64,000 bases of DNA from Streptomyces sp. NBC_00448 (GCF_036014115.1 NZ_CP107913.1:7743501-7807500), one strand, 5' to 3'. Positions 17,366-26,731 are shown, counted from the first letter of the stretch. Notes: generated by a model not told the origin, from the letters alone. Translations and numbers: made by a program.

Positions 17366-17564
17366 TGAGGCTAGGTCGCCGACGGATGGGCGTCAAGGCA
17401 TCGGATGAGGGTGTGCGGTGCCGTCGCTCGCGGAAGGAGCCGGGCAGACCCAGGGGCGCTGGGGGTACCTCCCGGCGAAGCCAGGGGGAGGAACCGCGCG
17501 ATCAGCCCACGACCGGGCGGAAGGTCCGGGAACCCGCAGGACGGGGCAGTGCGGGGCGGACCGC

Positions 17565-18296
17565 CTACTCGGGCCCCCGCCGGGTCAGTTGCTCCGCGGC
17601 TTCGTTGACCGGCTGGGGCGTCCCCGTCAGGTCGAGGACGTACAGCGGCACGGCGAGCCGGTCGGCCCGCAGCCGCGCATCGTGGGCGTATCCGGCCAGC
17701 GAGAAGAACGCGCCGATGGCGTCCTCGTTGACGCAGTTGAGCCACAGGCACTCGACGTCCCGCAGCGGAGTGGGCAGCGTGGTCGGGTCCACCTGGGCGA
17801 CCAGCCTGTCGCCGCGCAGGTCGATGCCGTTGGCGGTACGGTCCCCGGCCAGCCGTACGTTCCCGAAGCCGAGCCACTTGAGGTAGTGGGCGGCCGCGCT
17901 CAGCGCGTCCCGGGCGGTGCGGATCGTGACCGGGCGGAACGGCGGCCGGCGGGTGGTCGGCGGCGGCACCGGACCGGTCGGCTCGGGTGCGCCGTCCTGC
18001 GGCGCGGGCACCTTGCCGTCACCGGAGTCGGCGGCGCAGGCCGCGACCGGCAGCCGCACCAGCGCGCCGCAGGCGCAGTCGTACTCCGGCTGCGGCCACT
18101 GGTCGGAGCGCCCGCACTCCGGGCAGCGCAGTCGTACCCAGGACTCGTCCCAGGAGTGGTGCAACACCTGTACGGGCCGGCCGCCGGTCAGCACCGGCGG
18201 GGCGAGCGGGTTGCCGCAGGCGCACGGAAACGTCGGGGCGGTGTAGCCGTGCTCCCGCCCGCAGGCGGGGCAGCGCACCGGCACGCTCTCAGCCAT
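17565..18296 (-). CDS. Zinc-ribbon protein with degenerate Mrr-like nuclease domain
   Basis: Protein of 243 aa. The first 95 residues carry two zinc-ribbon-like modules (CPACGREHGY...CACG and CPECGRSDQW...CACG). The C-terminal half (about 130-243) resembles the restriction-endonuclease-like Mrr fold: YLKWLGFGNVRL, ANGIDLRGDRLVAQVDP, and a late AGYAHDARLRADRLAVPLYVLD. In active Mrr-type enzymes the motif is D...QxK; here the lysine position reads Asp (QVDP), so cleavage activity is doubtful. Start ATG 18296 has only a weak ribosome site. It lies between gcl and glxR on the same strand, but its function is unknown. Confidence 0.6.
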   Translation of the reverse strand: MAESVPVRCPACGREHGYTAPTFPCACGNPLAPPVLTGGRPVQVLHHSWDESWVRLRCPECGRSDQWPQPEYDCACGALVRLPVAACAADSGDGKVPAPQDGAPEPTGPVPPPTTRRPPFRPVTIRTARDALSAAAHYLKWLGFGNVRLAGDRTANGIDLRGDRLVAQVDPTTLPTPLRDVECLWLNCVNEDAIGAFFSLAGYAHDARLRADRLAVPLYVLDLTGTPQPVNEAAEQLTRRGPE

Positions 18297-18583
18297 CGCT
18301 CGCAACTCCCGTCCGGCCCCGGCGGTTCGGACCGAGGTGTCGTGCACCCATAGTGCAGGAAGTCGGCGCCGCTGTGACCGTTCCCTCGCACCCGGTAAGC
18401 GTACGAGGGAGGTTGCGGGATTCGGGGGTGGCCGCCCGGCGGTGCTCCCGCGGCCGGGCGGCCGTACGGGTACCCCCAGGCGCGACCCTTGTCGGGGCAC
18501 GCACCGCCGGGCGGGGTTCGGGGTGGCCGGGCGGGCCCTTCGCACCGGCGGTACTCGGCGCGGGCCCGGCTGCCGACCCGGGC

Positions 18584-19483
18584 TCAGCCCTTGACCGGCA
18601 GCCCGGAGAGCCGTTCCACGCCACGCAGCAGCGCCGAGTGGTCCAGGCCGCCGTCGCCCTGCGCGCGCAGCGAGGCCACCAGGTTCGCGACCACCGCGCC
18701 GACCGGCAGGGCCGCGCCGACGGTGCGGGCCGCGTCGGTGACGATCCCCATGTCCTTGTGGTGCAGGTCGATCCGGAAGCCGGGGGCGAAGTCGCGGTTG
18801 AGGAAGTTGTCCTTCTTGCGGGCGAGCACGGTGGAGCCGGCCAGGCCGCCGCCGAGGACTTCGAGCGCCGCGGACAGGTCCACGCCGGACTTCTCCAGGA
18901 AGACCACGGCCTCGGCGCACGCCTGGATGTTGACCGCCACGATGAGCTGGTTGGCGGCCTTCACGGTCTGGCCGGCGCCGTGCGGGCCGCAGTGCACCAC
19001 GGTCCTGCCCAGCGCCTCCAGCAGCGGCCGGGCCCGGTCGAAGTCGGCCGCCTCGCCGCCGACCATGATGGACAGCACGGCCTCGACCGCGCCCGCCTCG
19101 CCACCGGACACCGGCGCGTCGAGCACGCGGATGCCCTTGTCCCCGGCCGCCTTCGCCAGGTCGATCGAGGTCTGCGGGGTGATCGAGGAGGTGTCGATCA
19201 GCAGGGCGCCGCGTCGGGCGTGCGCGAGTATGCCGTCCTCGCCGTAGGCGATCGCCTCGACCTGCGGGGAGGCCGGGACCATGGTGACGATGACGTCCGC
19301 GTCGCGGACGGCCGCGGCGATCGAGTCGGCGGCGGTGCCGCCGTTGGCGGCCAGCCGGGCCAGCTTCTCGGCTTCCAGGGTGTAGCCGGTCACGTCGTAA
19401 CCGGCCTTGATCAGGTTCTCCGACATCGGCGAACCCATGATGCCCAGCCCGATCCAGGCGACCTTGGGCAGTGTGGTGCTCAT
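18584..19483 (-). CDS. glxR: 2-hydroxy-3-oxopropionate (tartronate semialdehyde) reductase
   Basis: NAD(P)H-dependent beta-hydroxyacid dehydrogenase (299 aa) converting tartronate semialdehyde to D-glycerate. The N-terminal Rossmann signature is WIGLGIMGSPMSENL; the substrate loop DAPVSGGEAGAVEA and catalytic-lysine motif GAGQTVKAANQ are intact. The ATG at 19483 follows a GGAAGG site. Co-orientation with gcl and hyi supports the glyoxylate-to-glycerate assignment over other members of the family such as 3-hydroxyisobutyrate dehydrogenase. Confidence 0.92.
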   Translation of the reverse strand: MSTTLPKVAWIGLGIMGSPMSENLIKAGYDVTGYTLEAEKLARLAANGGTAADSIAAAVRDADVIVTMVPASPQVEAIAYGEDGILAHARRGALLIDTSSITPQTSIDLAKAAGDKGIRVLDAPVSGGEAGAVEAVLSIMVGGEAADFDRARPLLEALGRTVVHCGPHGAGQTVKAANQLIVAVNIQACAEAVVFLEKSGVDLSAALEVLGGGLAGSTVLARKKDNFLNRDFAPGFRIDLHHKDMGIVTDAARTVGAALPVGAVVANLVASLRAQGDGGLDHSALLRGVERLSGLPVKG

Positions 19484-19631
19484 CTTCTTGCCTTCCGTGG
19501 GTGCGGGCCGGATGCGGCGCCGGCGCGGCTCAGGGGATGGGGAGGGAGAGGGAGGAGGACGGGGGATGGATACGGGTATGGGGAGGGCGAGTTGAGGGGA
19601 GTCGGGGGTGGGGACCCGGTGGTTCGGCGGG

Positions 19632-20453
19632 TCAGCGGGGGAGCCAGCCGAAGGCAACCGCGGAACCGGCGGGTGAGGGCTTGTACTCCAGGCCGGTCCA
19701 GCCGTCGTAGCCCTTCGCGCGCAGGGCGTCGAGGAGGGCGCCGAGCGGGAGGGTGCCGGTGCCGGGCGCGCCGCGGCCGGGGCTGTCGGCGATCTGCACA
19801 TGGCCGGTGAGCGCGGTGTGCCGCTCGATGACGGCGGGCAGGTCCTCGCCGTTCATGGCGAGGTGGTAGAGGTCGAGCAGGAAGCGGGTGTTGTCCAGGC
19901 CCGTCGCCTCGTTGACCTGACGGACGACGTCGACGGCGGCGTCCGCGGAGACCAGCGGGTAGCGCGGGGACTCGGGGGCGTTGAGCGCCTCGATCAGCAG
20001 GGTCGCGCCGATCTCGTCCGCGGCGCGGGCGGCGCGCACCAGGTTCTCCAGCGCGAGCGCGTCCTGCGCGGCCGGGTCCACGCCGTCCACGCGGTTGCCG
20101 TAGAGCGCGTTGAGCGCGCGGCAGCCCACGGACGCGGCGAACCCGGCGGCGACCTCGACGTTGGCGCGGAAGCGGTCGGACTCCTCGCCGGGTACGGACA
20201 GCGCGCCGCGGTCGGGGCCCGGCAACCGCCCGGCGTAGAAGTTGAGGCCGACCAGGCGGGTGCCGGCCGCCTCCAGGGCGGAGCGCAGTTCGTCGAGTGG
20301 GACCTTGTCGGGCGCGGGGTCGTCGATCCACGGCCACCACAGTTCGACGGCGTCGAAGCCCGCGGCGGCGGCCGCGGCCGGCCGCTCCAGCAGCGGGAGT
20401 TCGGTGAAGAGGATCGAGAGGTTCACATCGAAGCGCGCGTCGGCGAGACCCAC
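19632..20453 (-). CDS. hyi: Hydroxypyruvate isomerase
   Basis: TIM-barrel (AP-endonuclease-2 superfamily) isomerase of 273 aa interconverting hydroxypyruvate and tartronate semialdehyde. It begins FDVNLSILFTELPLLERPAAA and has metal-ligand segments ATLLIEALN, RFLLDLYHLAMNGE and HVQIADSPGRGAPGTG. The GTG start at 20453 follows AAGGAG at 7 nt. It is the first gene of the leftward hyi-glxR unit. Two AllR-like boxes lie 28-63 nt upstream. Confidence 0.92.
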   Translation of the reverse strand: MGLADARFDVNLSILFTELPLLERPAAAAAAGFDAVELWWPWIDDPAPDKVPLDELRSALEAAGTRLVGLNFYAGRLPGPDRGALSVPGEESDRFRANVEVAAGFAASVGCRALNALYGNRVDGVDPAAQDALALENLVRAARAADEIGATLLIEALNAPESPRYPLVSADAAVDVVRQVNEATGLDNTRFLLDLYHLAMNGEDLPAVIERHTALTGHVQIADSPGRGAPGTGTLPLGALLDALRAKGYDGWTGLEYKPSPAGSAVAFGWLPR

Positions 20454-20480
20454 GAAGCGGCTCCTTCCAGAAGGTCGAGA

Positions 20481-20516
20481 TTTCACATTGCGGAAGTTAG
20501 TTTCTGTCTTGTGGAA
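20481..20516 (-). promoter_or_regulatory. AllR-like operator pair upstream of hyi
   Basis: TTTCACATTGCGGAAGT (20481-20497) and TTTCTGTCTTGTGGAAC (20501-20516) are two boxes 20 nt apart, matching the boxes before gcl, aceB and allantoinase. They overlap the expected promoter of hyi. The same spacing of about two helical turns occurs at gcl. Confidence 0.68.
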
Positions 20517-20850
20517 CAGTGAAGCAGGCTCGGCCGTGGTGTCAAGCGATCCCGGCGTGGGGCGCGGCCACGGGTCGCCGACGCGGGTCGCGTGCGCGGG
20601 GTGCGGCCGCGGGTCGCCTCGTGCGGGTGCGGCCGGGTGCCGGCGGCAATCGCCGCGGACTTGTGGTTCTTTTGTCCGTGCCATTGCTTCGGCCGAGTTG
20701 TCCGGTGATGTCGGGGCCTCCGATCCTCCGGAAAAAAGATATTCACCTGCTCGTAATACTGTGAGGAATGTCCGTTTGCCCTCCTGTGCTGTCGCGGCAT
20801 ACCGTCCCGGAGTGTCCTGGTTGCGCCGGTTAACGGGCGTTCAGGGACCC

Positions 20851-20879
20851 TGGACAGATAAACGGAGCTGCCGTATCCT
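20851..20879 (+). promoter_or_regulatory. Candidate promoter of the SARP gene / RiPP operon
   Basis: TGGACA (20851-20856), a 17-bp spacer and TATCCT (20874-20879) fit an HrdB-type promoter, giving a leader of about 150 nt before the SARP ATG. The 520-bp region 20517-21037 is clearly lower in GC than its surroundings, as expected for a regulatory region, and no other gene is seen in it. No heptameric SARP repeats were recognised. Confidence 0.45.
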
Positions 20880-21037
20880 CATCCGAGATCGCCGATAGTC
20901 TGGGCCGTATCCGGCCTTTGTCTCTGCTCGGTGCACACTTGCCGGGCCGTCGGTGTCACGGGGCTACGGGGACGGTGAAGTGTGTGTTCCGAGCAGACGC
21001 GCGCGCGGCACGAAGAACGACGAACGGCCATGGTCCG

Positions 21038-22180
21038 ATGACCTCCGCCGAGCCGCCGACGGGCGAACGAGGCGGTACGCACACCCGGTTCACCGTTCTC
21101 GGCATGCTCACCCTCGCGGACGGCAGGGAATCCGTCGTCCTCCAGCCGTCGCGGCCCGCCGCTCTGCTCGCCGCATTACTTCTGCACGCGAATTCCGTGG
21201 TCACCGCTGATTTTCTGCAGCAGGTTATCTGGGGCGCTGACACGCCCGCACAGGCGAAGGCCGCATTACACAGCTGCGTGTTGCGGCTGCGCCGGCTCTT
21301 CGGTAAATACGGCGTCGCCGACAACGCCATCGAGGCAGTTCCCGGCGGTTACCGGCTGACCGCGGACGCCGCCGCACTCGACCTCGTGGAGTTCCGCGAA
21401 CTGCTCGGCCAGGCGTATTCCGCGGCGGAACCGGAAAAGGAGCTCGGGCTGCTGCGCACCGCGCTCGCGCTCTGGCGGCCGCCGCTGCTGTCGAACGTCC
21501 ACTCCGACCTGCTGCACCGCGACGAGGTCCCGCGGCTGGAGGAGGAGTGGCTGCGCGCCATCGAGCGGGCCTTCGACCTCGAACTCGCCCGCGGCCGCTA
21601 CCGCGAGGCGGTCGCCGAGATCTGGCCCACCGCCCGCGCCCACCCGCTGCACGAGCGCTTCACCGGGCAGCTGATGGAGGCGCTGTACCGGACCGGCCGC
21701 CGCGCGGAGGCGCTCGCCGAGTACCGCAAGGCCAAGGAGCACCTCGCCCAGCAACTCGGCGTGGACCCCGGCCCCGACCTGCAACGGCTCGAACTCGCCA
21801 TCCTGCGCGGCGCCCACGCCGACGGACCCCGGCCCGCCGCCGCGACGTCGTCGGCCGGTTCCACAAACGGCCCCGACGACGCCCAGGACAGCCAGGACCC
21901 CCAGGGCACTCAGGATGCTCAGGGCACTCGGGACGCCCAGGACTCCCTGGACGGCGCCCTCAGCGGTGCCCGCGTGCTCGACCGGCTGGTCGGTGCGGGG
22001 CTGCTGGAGGAAGGGCCGCGCGGCCACTACCGGATGCACGACCTGCTGCGCGTCTTCACCCGGGCCGCCGCTGCCGACGGTGTCGGCGCCCGGGCCGCAC
22101 GCACCCCCCGCGCCAACGGGCGCACCCCCCACCCGTCCCCCCGGCCCGGCGCCGCGGAACTGCACCCCACGGAGGCGTGA
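21038..22180 (+). CDS. SARP-family regulator with remnant AfsR-type C-terminus
   Basis: Pathway-specific activator of the RiPP cluster (380 aa). An OmpR-type winged helix (about 14-100: FTVLGMLTLADGRESVVLQPSRP, VVTADFLQQVIWG) precedes a bacterial transcriptional activation domain (about 105-255: LDLVEFRELLGQAY, LAEYRKAKEHLAQQLGVDPGPDLQ). After a linker of Gln/Asp repeats (about 275-305), residues 309-345 (RVLDRLVGAGLLEEGP, YRMHDLLRVF) resemble the last winged helix of an AfsR-type NB-ARC ATPase whose nucleotide-binding core is absent. The start lacks a clear ribosome site. It is the first gene of the operon; the next gene's SD overlaps its 3' end. Confidence 0.88.
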   Translation: MTSAEPPTGERGGTHTRFTVLGMLTLADGRESVVLQPSRPAALLAALLLHANSVVTADFLQQVIWGADTPAQAKAALHSCVLRLRRLFGKYGVADNAIEAVPGGYRLTADAAALDLVEFRELLGQAYSAAEPEKELGLLRTALALWRPPLLSNVHSDLLHRDEVPRLEEEWLRAIERAFDLELARGRYREAVAEIWPTARAHPLHERFTGQLMEALYRTGRRAEALAEYRKAKEHLAQQLGVDPGPDLQRLELAILRGAHADGPRPAAATSSAGSTNGPDDAQDSQDPQGTQDAQGTRDAQDSLDGALSGARVLDRLVGAGLLEEGPRGHYRMHDLLRVFTRAAAADGVGARAARTPRANGRTPHPSPRPGAAELHPTEA

Positions 22181-22185
22181 CCGAC

Positions 22186-24633
22186 ATGGTGTCACCGTAC
22201 GAGGAGATCGCCGCGACCCGGCCGCGCATCCGCCGGGACGTGCTCTACACGCAGACGCCGACCGGAGTCCACTTCCACAACGCACGCGGCGGATTCAGCG
22301 TCGTGATGCCGTCGGCCTACCGCTTCGCGTCCCTGATCGTGCCGCACCTGACCGGCGACAACACGGTGGCCGCGCTCTGCGGGGGCCTCGGCGACAAGCA
22401 GCGCGACATGGTGGCCCGACTCGTCGGCACGCTCTACGCGCGTGGCTTCGCCAGGGACGCGGTCCCGCCGGCCGCCGACGCGCCGGTGCCCGAAGAGGCC
22501 GTGGCGCGGCGGTTCGCCGCGCAGATCGCCTACGTCGACCACTACACCGATGACGCGGCGGCCCGGTTCCTGCGCTTCCGGCACACCCGGGTGGCCGTGG
22601 TCGGCGACGACGCGCTCGCCCGCTGGGCGGCGCTGTCGCTGGTCCGCAACGGCTGCGCGCGCGTGGCCGTCACGTCGACGGCCGTCACGTCCGCGGCCAC
22701 CTCCGCCGTCCCGTCCGCGACCGATTCCGCCGTCGTCCCCTCGGCGTCCGAGGAGGCCGCGGCGCTCCGGGAGGAGGGCTGTGCGGTCGCGCTCGACGTG
22801 CTCGAACCCGGCCGCGGGACGGGCGAGTTCGGTTGGGCCGACCTCGACGGGTACGACCTCGTGGTGGTCACCGGTGAGCGCGGCCCGCGGCAGGTAGCCG
22901 CGCTGTCCGACGCTGTCCCGGCCGGGAAGAAGGTGCTGCCCGCCTGGATGTTCGGCCGGTCGGCGGTGGTGGGGCCGCTGCTCACCGGCGGGCCTGGTGG
23001 GTCGGATGCGCCCGTCGTGGCGTCCGACGGGGCCGGTGGCTCCGCCGAGGCCGCCGCGCCGGCCGGCTGCTGGACCTGCGCGGCGCTGCGGCTCGGCGCC
23101 AACGGGGACCCGGCCGACGCCGCCGACCTGTGGAGCGGACTGGCCCCCGGCGGCCCGCGCGACCAGCCCGGCGCGGCCTCCCTGAGCGGTCCGCTCGCCG
23201 CCATGCTCGGCAACCTCCTCGGCTACGAGGTCTTCCGGCTCACCACGGGCGCGCTGCCCGCGGAGAGCGAGGGACGGCTGATCGTCCAGGACACCGACTC
23301 GCTCGACACCGTCACCGAACCCCTTCTCCCGCACCCGCGCTGCCCGGCCTGCGCCCCGCTCGCGGCACCGCCCGCCACGGTCACCGACCTGGAGCAGCTC
23401 GACGCGGCCGGCGACGCCGTACCGGCCGGGGACCTGACCGCCGCGGTGGGGGACGCCGACGCCGGGCAGGCCGCGCTCGCCGAACTCACCGACCGGTCCG
23501 CGCTCGTGGGGCCCACCGCGGGCGTCTTCCAGGCGTACGCGGACGAGACCTGGGCGCAGACCCCGCTCAAGGCCGCCACGGTGCGGCTCGGCCTCGGCCA
23601 CGGAATACGGCGGGAGATCAGCGCGTTCGACGTCCACCACGTGGCCGGGGCGCGGCTGCGCGCGCTGCACCGGGCCGCCGAGGTCTACGCCGAACACGTC
23701 GTGCCGCCGGCGGAGCCGCTCACGGGTGCCGCGCTCGACGCGGCCCGGGAGAAGTGGCGGGCGGTGGACCCCACCGGCCTCGCCACCGCGGCCGGGCTCG
23801 GGTACGGCGCCGGGGCGGCCACCGCGTGGTGCGCGGCCACCTCGCTCCTCGGCGGCGGCACCGTGCTCGTACCGGCCGCCGCGGTACGCCCGTTCGGCCC
23901 GTACAACCGGGACCGGCTGGTCGAGCCGACCTCCGCGGGCACCGGCGCGGGCCGCACCCCGGCCGAGGCCGCCGCCCGCGGCGTGCTCACCGCGCTCGGC
24001 CACGCGGCCCTGCGCGCCGCCCTGCGCGGCACGACCGAGGTCGGCGCGATCGACACGGCCGCACTGGCGGAACGCGTCGGCCCCGAGGACGGCGACGACG
24101 CCGAACTCACCTTCCTGCTGCGGTCGGCCGCCAACCTCGGCGCCGACCTCGACCTCCTCGACCTCGGTGCGCCGGACGCGCGGCCCGCCCCCACCGTGCT
24201 CGCCCGCGCGGGCGGGAGTTGGGCGCTGGGCACCGCACCGCGCTGGCGCGACGCGGCACTCGAAGCACTCCGCGACCTGCTCGGCACTCTCCAACTGGCC
24301 GCCGAGGAAGCCGGATCGGGCGACGGCGCCGCGTCGGGCGCCGGTGCCGGAGCGGCCGGCCGTGCCGGCGACGGCGATCGCACCGCCTCCGCCCGCGTCG
24401 ACACCGGCGACCCGCTCATGAAGGACCTCGCGCCCGCCACGATCGCGGCCACCCGGGACCCCGGACCCGTGCCGCTCACCGAGCGGACCGACTGGGCCAC
24501 CCTCGCCGCCTGGCTGCGCGCGGCCGGGCAGGACCTGCTGGCCGTCCCCGTGCACGCGCCCGACCTCGCGGCCGGCCGCCTGCACGTGACCCGCGTCCTG
24601 CTGACGTCGCCCCGGGCCTCCGATGCGCACTGA
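22186..24633 (+). CDS. RRE/ThiF-like TOMM cyclodehydratase partner with decayed YcaO-like C-terminus
   Basis: Large protein (815 aa) expected to bind the precursor leader and present it to the cyclodehydratase. Residues 1-95 form a RiPP-recognition-element-like winged helix (RPRIRRDVLYTQTPTGVHF, SAYRFASLIVPHL). The middle (about 130-390) is the ocin-ThiF/E1-like domain with VAVVGDDALARWAALSLVRNG and two CxxC zinc ligands (CWTC near 295, CPAC near 386). From about 420, the pattern resembles a YcaO fold (LVGPTAGVFQAY, SAGTGAGRTPAEAAARGVL, PRWRDAALEALRDLL), but the ATP-binding ERDA-type motif reads GHAA. ATG 22186 is 10 nt after GGAGG; GTG 22177 is an alternative. Confidence 0.85.
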   Translation: MVSPYEEIAATRPRIRRDVLYTQTPTGVHFHNARGGFSVVMPSAYRFASLIVPHLTGDNTVAALCGGLGDKQRDMVARLVGTLYARGFARDAVPPAADAPVPEEAVARRFAAQIAYVDHYTDDAAARFLRFRHTRVAVVGDDALARWAALSLVRNGCARVAVTSTAVTSAATSAVPSATDSAVVPSASEEAAALREEGCAVALDVLEPGRGTGEFGWADLDGYDLVVVTGERGPRQVAALSDAVPAGKKVLPAWMFGRSAVVGPLLTGGPGGSDAPVVASDGAGGSAEAAAPAGCWTCAALRLGANGDPADAADLWSGLAPGGPRDQPGAASLSGPLAAMLGNLLGYEVFRLTTGALPAESEGRLIVQDTDSLDTVTEPLLPHPRCPACAPLAAPPATVTDLEQLDAAGDAVPAGDLTAAVGDADAGQAALAELTDRSALVGPTAGVFQAYADETWAQTPLKAATVRLGLGHGIRREISAFDVHHVAGARLRALHRAAEVYAEHVVPPAEPLTGAALDAAREKWRAVDPTGLATAAGLGYGAGAATAWCAATSLLGGGTVLVPAAAVRPFGPYNRDRLVEPTSAGTGAGRTPAEAAARGVLTALGHAALRAALRGTTEVGAIDTAALAERVGPEDGDDAELTFLLRSAANLGADLDLLDLGAPDARPAPTVLARAGGSWALGTAPRWRDAALEALRDLLGTLQLAAEEAGSGDGAASGAGAGAAGRAGDGDRTASARVDTGDPLMKDLAPATIAATRDPGPVPLTERTDWATLAAWLRAAGQDLLAVPVHAPDLAAGRLHVTRVLLTSPRASDAH

Positions 24634-26608
24634 CGTATTGCGCACTGACGTCCGCCCGTCGCCCGTCGCCGCGCCGCCGCCGGCCGAGCAGGTCACCGAC
24701 ACGCCCGCCGGGTCGTCCGTCGTCGGCGCTCTGGCCGCCGCCCTTGCCGGCAGTCCGGCCGCGCACGGCATTCCCGCTCCCACCGTCCATCCGCTGGGCC
24801 TGCGGGACGAGTTGGCGGTGCCGGGCGGCGACGAACCGGGCGCCGTCCATGTGTACGGGCACCACGCGCTGGTGGGGCCGTTCGCGCCGGGCGGCGGCCC
24901 GGCGTGCGCCCGGTGCCTGGCGCGGCGGTGGCAGGCGGTCCGGGGCCGGGGGTTGCGGGAGGCGCTGGAGTCGGGCACGGGCACCCGGGCGGCGGGTGCC
25001 TCGCCGTGGCAACTGCCCTTCTCCGCAGACGCGTTGGCCGCGGTGCTCGCGGCGCACACCGCGGCGGCGGCCGGCACCGCGGGGGAGCGGTTCCCGTACG
25101 CGTACCTGCTGGACCTGGAGACGATGGGGGTGACGCGGTTCCCGGTGGCACCCGACGCGGAGTGCCCCGCGTGCGGGGACACGCCGCCGGACACCGCGCC
25201 CGCCGCATCCGTTGCGCTGCCGGTGACGCCCAAGCGGTCCGTGACGGACTTCAGGAGCCGGCCGGCGGACGCGTACGACGTGCCGCTGGAGGTCTTCGTC
25301 AACCCGGTGGCGGGCATGCTCGGCCCGTCCGTGGTGCCGGACCTGGTGTCGGCGTCGACGTCCTCCACGGTCGGCTCGTTCCTGCTGCGCTCCGGCGACT
25401 ACCTGCGCGAGTGCTTCTGGGGCGGGCACACCCCCCGCTACCGCTCCAGCGTCCGGGTCGGCCTGCTCGAAGGGCTGGAGCGCTTCGCGGGGATGCGGCC
25501 GCGCGGCAAGCGCACCCAGGTCGTCGCGGCGTACGACGAACTCACCCGCACCGCACCGGTGCTCGACCCCCGCGCGTGCGGCCTGTACGACGCCGGCTTC
25601 CACCGCGCGGAGCCCGGGGTGCGCCCGTTCGATCCGGCGCGGCCGATCCCGTGGGTGTGGGGCTACTCGCTGCGCGACCACCATCCGCTGCTGGTCCCGG
25701 AGATCACGGCGTACTACCACGCGCCCGGCGGCCTCGCGAACCGCTTCGTGCAGGAGAGTTCCAACGGCTGTGCCTCCGGCGGAAGTTGGACTGAGGCGGT
25801 GTACTTCGGGCTGATGGAGGTGATCGAACGCGACGCCTTCCTGCTCGCCTGGTACGGCCGCGCCCCGCTCACCGAGATCGACGGCTCGGCCAGCCGCCGC
25901 CCCGAAACCCGTTCGATGATCGACCGGTTGGCGATGTACGGCTACCGGGCCCGGTTCTTCGACACCCGGATCACCTTTCCGGTGCCCGTGGTGACCGCCG
26001 TCGCCGAGCGCGTCGACGGCGGAACCGGCCGGCTGTGCTTCGGCGCGGGCGCGAGCCTCGACCCGGAGGCGGCGCTCGCCGCCGGGCTGTGCGAGATCGC
26101 CACCGACGCGGTCAACCTGCGCGCCAGGACCGAACGCGACGCTCCCCGACTGCGGGCGATGGCCGAGGACTTCACGAAGGTGCGGGTGCTGCACGACCAC
26201 CCGCTGGTGTACGGATTGCCGGAGATGGCCCGGCACGCCGACTTCCTGCTGGGCGCGTCGGGCCGGCCCGGCAACCGCAGGCCGCCCCGGATCACGCCGG
26301 CCGCGCTCGCCCGCGACACCGTCGCCCCCGGCGACGACCTGCGCGACGACGTCGAGGCGTGCGTCGCGCAGGTCGCCAGGGCCGGGTTCGACGTGATCGC
26401 CGTCGACCAGACCGGGCCGGAGCAGCGGGCGCTCGGCTTCCGCACCGCCGGGGTGATCGTGCCGGGACTGCTCCCGATCGACTTCGGCTGGAACCGCCAG
26501 CGGGCCCGCCACATGCCCCGCATGCGGAGCGCGCTGCGGGAAGCGGGGCTGTGCGAAAGGGACTTGGAGGCCGATGACCTCAACCCGGCGCCACATCCAT
26601 TCCCTTGA
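24623..26608 (+). CDS. YcaO cyclodehydratase 1 (azoline-forming)
   Basis: YcaO-superfamily enzyme (661 aa) that uses ATP to phosphorylate backbone amides and cyclise Cys/Ser/Thr to azolines. The N-terminal 200 residues hold a CxxC pair (CARC near 95, CPAC near 181) like the cyclo_dehyd_2 region. The YcaO domain (about 215-661) has SSNGCASGGSWTEAVYFGLMEVIERDAF with ERDA at 402-405, FGAGASLDPEAALAAGLCE, and a C-terminus PAPHPFP, the Pro-rich tail of azoline-forming members. The ATG overlaps the ThiF-like gene by 11 nt with no SD, implying translational coupling. A second YcaO lies at the end of the operon. Confidence 0.92.
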   Translation: MRTDVLRTDVRPSPVAAPPPAEQVTDTPAGSSVVGALAAALAGSPAAHGIPAPTVHPLGLRDELAVPGGDEPGAVHVYGHHALVGPFAPGGGPACARCLARRWQAVRGRGLREALESGTGTRAAGASPWQLPFSADALAAVLAAHTAAAAGTAGERFPYAYLLDLETMGVTRFPVAPDAECPACGDTPPDTAPAASVALPVTPKRSVTDFRSRPADAYDVPLEVFVNPVAGMLGPSVVPDLVSASTSSTVGSFLLRSGDYLRECFWGGHTPRYRSSVRVGLLEGLERFAGMRPRGKRTQVVAAYDELTRTAPVLDPRACGLYDAGFHRAEPGVRPFDPARPIPWVWGYSLRDHHPLLVPEITAYYHAPGGLANRFVQESSNGCASGGSWTEAVYFGLMEVIERDAFLLAWYGRAPLTEIDGSASRRPETRSMIDRLAMYGYRARFFDTRITFPVPVVTAVAERVDGGTGRLCFGAGASLDPEAALAAGLCEIATDAVNLRARTERDAPRLRAMAEDFTKVRVLHDHPLVYGLPEMARHADFLLGASGRPGNRRPPRITPAALARDTVAPGDDLRDDVEACVAQVARAGFDVIAVDQTGPEQRALGFRTAGVIVPGLLPIDFGWNRQRARHMPRMRSALREAGLCERDLEADDLNPAPHPFP

Positions 26609-26660
26609 CGCCCTTCACGCCCTTGGCGAGGCGACACGGAACGGACGGCGGAGCGACAGG

Positions 26661-26731
26661 ACGGCAGTACGGCGGTGAGGCGGCACAGCAGCAAGGCGGC
26701 AAGGCAGCAAGGCGGCACGGCGGTACGGCAG
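26661..26731 (+). repeat. Imperfect CGGCA/AAGGCGGC short repeats
   Basis: Within the 188-bp gap between YcaO 1 and the dehydrogenase is a run of near-repeats such as GGCGGCAAGGCAGCAAGGCG and CGGCGGTACGGCAG. It breaks an otherwise gap-free operon. The open frame across it is compositionally odd (Gly/Gln/Arg), and better start codons lie downstream, so it is treated as untranslated spacer. Confidence 0.55.

Noticed and set aside
20517..21037. Attachment site or mobile-element boundary left of the RiPP cluster
   Set aside because: No tRNA, integrase or matching direct repeat was found at 38-40 kb; the lower GC is explained by a divergent promoter region.
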